From Bog-473 sp963779735 (GTDB lineage Bacteria > Actinomycetota > Acidimicrobiia > Acidimicrobiales > RAAP-2), in contig CAVZZJ010000006.1 in the NCBI GenBank assembly GCA_963779735.1, forward strand, positions 1-64,000: a stretch of DNA of 64,000 nucleotides, read 5' to 3'. The translations under genes were made by a program, and so were the position numbers. The notes under the pieces are model-generated. The model was given only the letters and a program-made list of their open reading frames with translations, was not told the origin of the DNA and searched no databases. Positions 62,463 to 64,000 of the stretch are shown in pieces; within the stretch, counting starts at the first letter, position 1; every line of letters starts with the position of its first letter.

Positions 62463-63755
62463 ATGCATGCCGACGACATGATCCTTATCAGTGTGGATGA
62501 CCACATTGCCGAGCCCGCTGACATGTTCGAAGGGCACGTGCCGACTAAGTACCGCGACCTCGCCCCGCGGGTAGAGGCTGACGAACAGGGTTTCCAACAG
62601 TGGTGGTACGGGGACAAGAAGGGCCGCAATCTGGGTCTCAACGCTGTCGCGGGTAAGCCTCGGGAAATGTTCAATGTCAACCCTTCCAAGTACTCGGAGA
62701 TGCGCCCGGGTTGTTACGAGGTTTATGAGCGAGTGAGGGACATGTCGGCTGGCGGTGTCCTGGCTGGGTTGAACTTCCCGAACTGGACTGGTTTCTCGGG
62801 CCAAGTACTGAACGAGGGACCGGACCGAGATGTCAACCTCGTGATGATCCAGGCTTACAACGACTGGCACATCGATGAGTGGTGCGCCGCCTATCCGGAC
62901 CGCTTCATCCCCTGCGGCATTCTACCCATGTTCGACGTCGAGCTGGCAGCTCGGGAAGTTCGCCGTCTCGCCGCCAAAGGATGCCGGGCAGCCACCTTCT
63001 CGGAGAACCCGGTCGCGTTGAAGATGCCATCCATCCACTCTGGCCATTGGGACCCCCTCTTTGCGGCGTGCTCCGACGAGGGAACCGTCCTCTGCCTACA
63101 TGTGGGTTCGTCCTCGCGCACAACTTCGACCTCCTCTGATGCCCCAGCCTCGGTGACCATGAGCTTGTCGTCGGCGATGTCGATTTACTCTTTGGGCGAC
63201 CTCATGTGGGCCGATTTTTGGTGGAGATTCCCCGACCTCACGTTCTCGCTCACCGAGGGCGACATCGGGTGGATCCCCTACTTCCTCCAGCGGGCCGAGC
63301 ACATTCAGGACCGGCACTCCGGATGGACGGGCCACACGTTCCCCGATGGCATGGGCCCGGCCGACGTATTTCGTCAGCGGGTGCTGTGCTGCTTCATCAA
63401 TGATCCGGTGGGTGTGAGCCTGATCGAACACTTCAATATCGACAATGTGTGCTGGGAATCGGATTTCCCCCATTCTGACAGTTCTTGGCCCAACGGGCCA
63501 GAAATGAACGAGCGACAGTTTGCCGCCCTGAGCGATGAACAGATCAACAAGATCACCCACCTCAACGCGATGCGACACTTCTCCTTTGATCCATTTGCCA
63601 CCCGGCCCAGGGATCACTGCACTGCCAAGGCACTCCGCTCCGAAGCCGCCGACGTGGACACGGTCACCCACGTGGGTCGCCCTCCTGACGCGAGCGATCG
63701 CGACTACTTCAAGACATTTGCTCCCAAGCAGGCTTCCCCAACACCGGCGGGCTGA
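62463..63755 (+). CDS. Amidohydrolase-2 family metal-dependent hydrolase
   Basis: A 430-residue TIM-barrel protein. The first metal motif is LISVDDHIAEPADMFEGHVP, a mid-barrel His is in VLCLHVGSSS, and the last motif is NVCWESDFPHSDSSWPNGPE. It belongs to the same family as the amidohydrolases at 22489 and 30479 but is a separate subtype with a longer N-terminal loop (WWYGDKKGRNLGLNAVAGKP). ATG 62463 with GGGGGCG upstream. It is convergent with a CoA-transferase at the window edge. Confidence 0.88.
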   Translation: MHADDMILISVDDHIAEPADMFEGHVPTKYRDLAPRVEADEQGFQQWWYGDKKGRNLGLNAVAGKPREMFNVNPSKYSEMRPGCYEVYERVRDMSAGGVLAGLNFPNWTGFSGQVLNEGPDRDVNLVMIQAYNDWHIDEWCAAYPDRFIPCGILPMFDVELAAREVRRLAAKGCRAATFSENPVALKMPSIHSGHWDPLFAACSDEGTVLCLHVGSSSRTTSTSSDAPASVTMSLSSAMSIYSLGDLMWADFWWRFPDLTFSLTEGDIGWIPYFLQRAEHIQDRHSGWTGHTFPDGMGPADVFRQRVLCCFINDPVGVSLIEHFNIDNVCWESDFPHSDSSWPNGPEMNERQFAALSDEQINKITHLNAMRHFSFDPFATRPRDHCTAKALRSEAADVDTVTHVGRPPDASDRDYFKTFAPKQASPTPAG

Positions 63756-63792
63756 CTCCAGGAGAAGACCAGCGCGGTCCGGAAAGGGCTAT

Positions 63793-64000
63793 TCAGGCAC
63801 CCACAAGGCGGTCGCCCACGATCCCTCCGCGTCCGCAATTGCTCGATGTCGGGAGGTTGGAGCCCGAGATCCCCGAAGATCTCGTCGTTGTGTTGCCCGA
63901 GTGTGGGTGCCGGCGAGCGGATCCAACACCCGACCCGGCTGAAACGGAGCGGCAACACAGGAATTTCGTGGTCCCCCGTGACGGGGTGGTGCACCAATTC
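63793..64000 (-). CDS. Family III CoA-transferase C-terminus (partial)
   Basis: The minus strand enters from beyond the window with HPVTGDHEIPVLPLRFSRVG, then RSPAPTLGQHNDEIFGDLGL. This is the conserved end of CaiB/BaiF CoA-transferases. Near 63835 one base breaks the frame; the expected ending GIVGDRLVGA followed by TGA at 63793-63795 is in the next frame. Upstream part not visible. Confidence 0.7.
   Translation of the reverse strand, partial: NWCTTPSRGTTKFLCCRSVSAGSGVGSARRHPHSGNTTTRSSGISGSNLPTSSNCGRGGIVGDRLVGA

Noticed and set aside
1..64000. A defence, toxin-antitoxin or phage system
   Set aside because: Apart from transposition genes and intron reverse transcriptases nothing of these classes was recognised; the RTs have intron-type domains V and are not retrons or DGRs.

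Overview
The window is a high-GC, strongly rearranged stretch of what is most likely an actinobacterial chromosome or large plasmid. The evidence is codon use, frequent GTG/TTG starts, two F420/flavin LLM oxidoreductases (one of them broken), P450s with a [3Fe-4S] ferredoxin, paired acyl-CoA dehydrogenases, double-hotdog MaoC and family III CoA-transferases. That repertoire is typical of Mycobacteriales and Acidimicrobiia. The sequence alone does not fix the genus. No rRNA, tRNA, CRISPR array or replication origin was seen.

Region by region. 1-8 kb is a pile-up of insertion sequences (IS3 remnant, IS1595, IS21, IS3). Two of them sit inside catabolic genes, an LLM oxidoreductase and an enoyl-CoA hydratase, whose halves can be rejoined across the elements. 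8-40 kb is an acyl-CoA/alicyclic-type catabolic island: two P450s and a ferredoxin, two LLM oxidoreductases counting the broken one, NAD-formate dehydrogenase, SMP-30 lactonase, alpha/beta hydrolase, several SnoaL-like proteins, two adjacent pairs of acyl-CoA dehydrogenases plus a fifth single one, three amidohydrolase-2 proteins, an acyl-CoA synthetase, two hydratases, a MaoC protein and an unusual ABM-ABM-GlcG fusion. Remnants of further genes and IS elements lie between them. 40.8-43.2 kb holds a CHASE-GGDEF-EAL signalling protein. 43.5-49.2 kb is a nested mobile structure: a group II intron whose reverse-transcriptase gene is split by a second, full-length group II intron and, further on, by a second IS1595 copy. 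50-57 kb is a second catabolic island (SDR, tandem CoA-transferase, IclR regulator with a palindromic operator, UGSC-type protein and partner genes, BVMO fragment, hydrolase). 57.6-64 kb has a P450 pseudogene, an acyl-CoA synthetase, an IS1380 pseudo-element, an amidohydrolase and the end of a CoA-transferase.

Functional reading (inference). The intact genes cover oxygenation (P450/ferredoxin), C-C bond hydrolysis or decarboxylation (amidohydrolases), CoA activation (synthetases, CoA-transferases) and a beta-oxidation-like cycle (acyl-CoA dehydrogenases, hydratases, MaoC, SDR). Formate dehydrogenase could recover NADH from formate released by oxidative deformylation. The substrate cannot be deduced, but a steroid-, terpenoid- or alicyclic-like molecule fits.

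Many genes carry single-base frameshifts. Some decay is certainly real (exact IS insertions, truncations), but isolated indels could also be sequencing errors in an assembly I cannot check.
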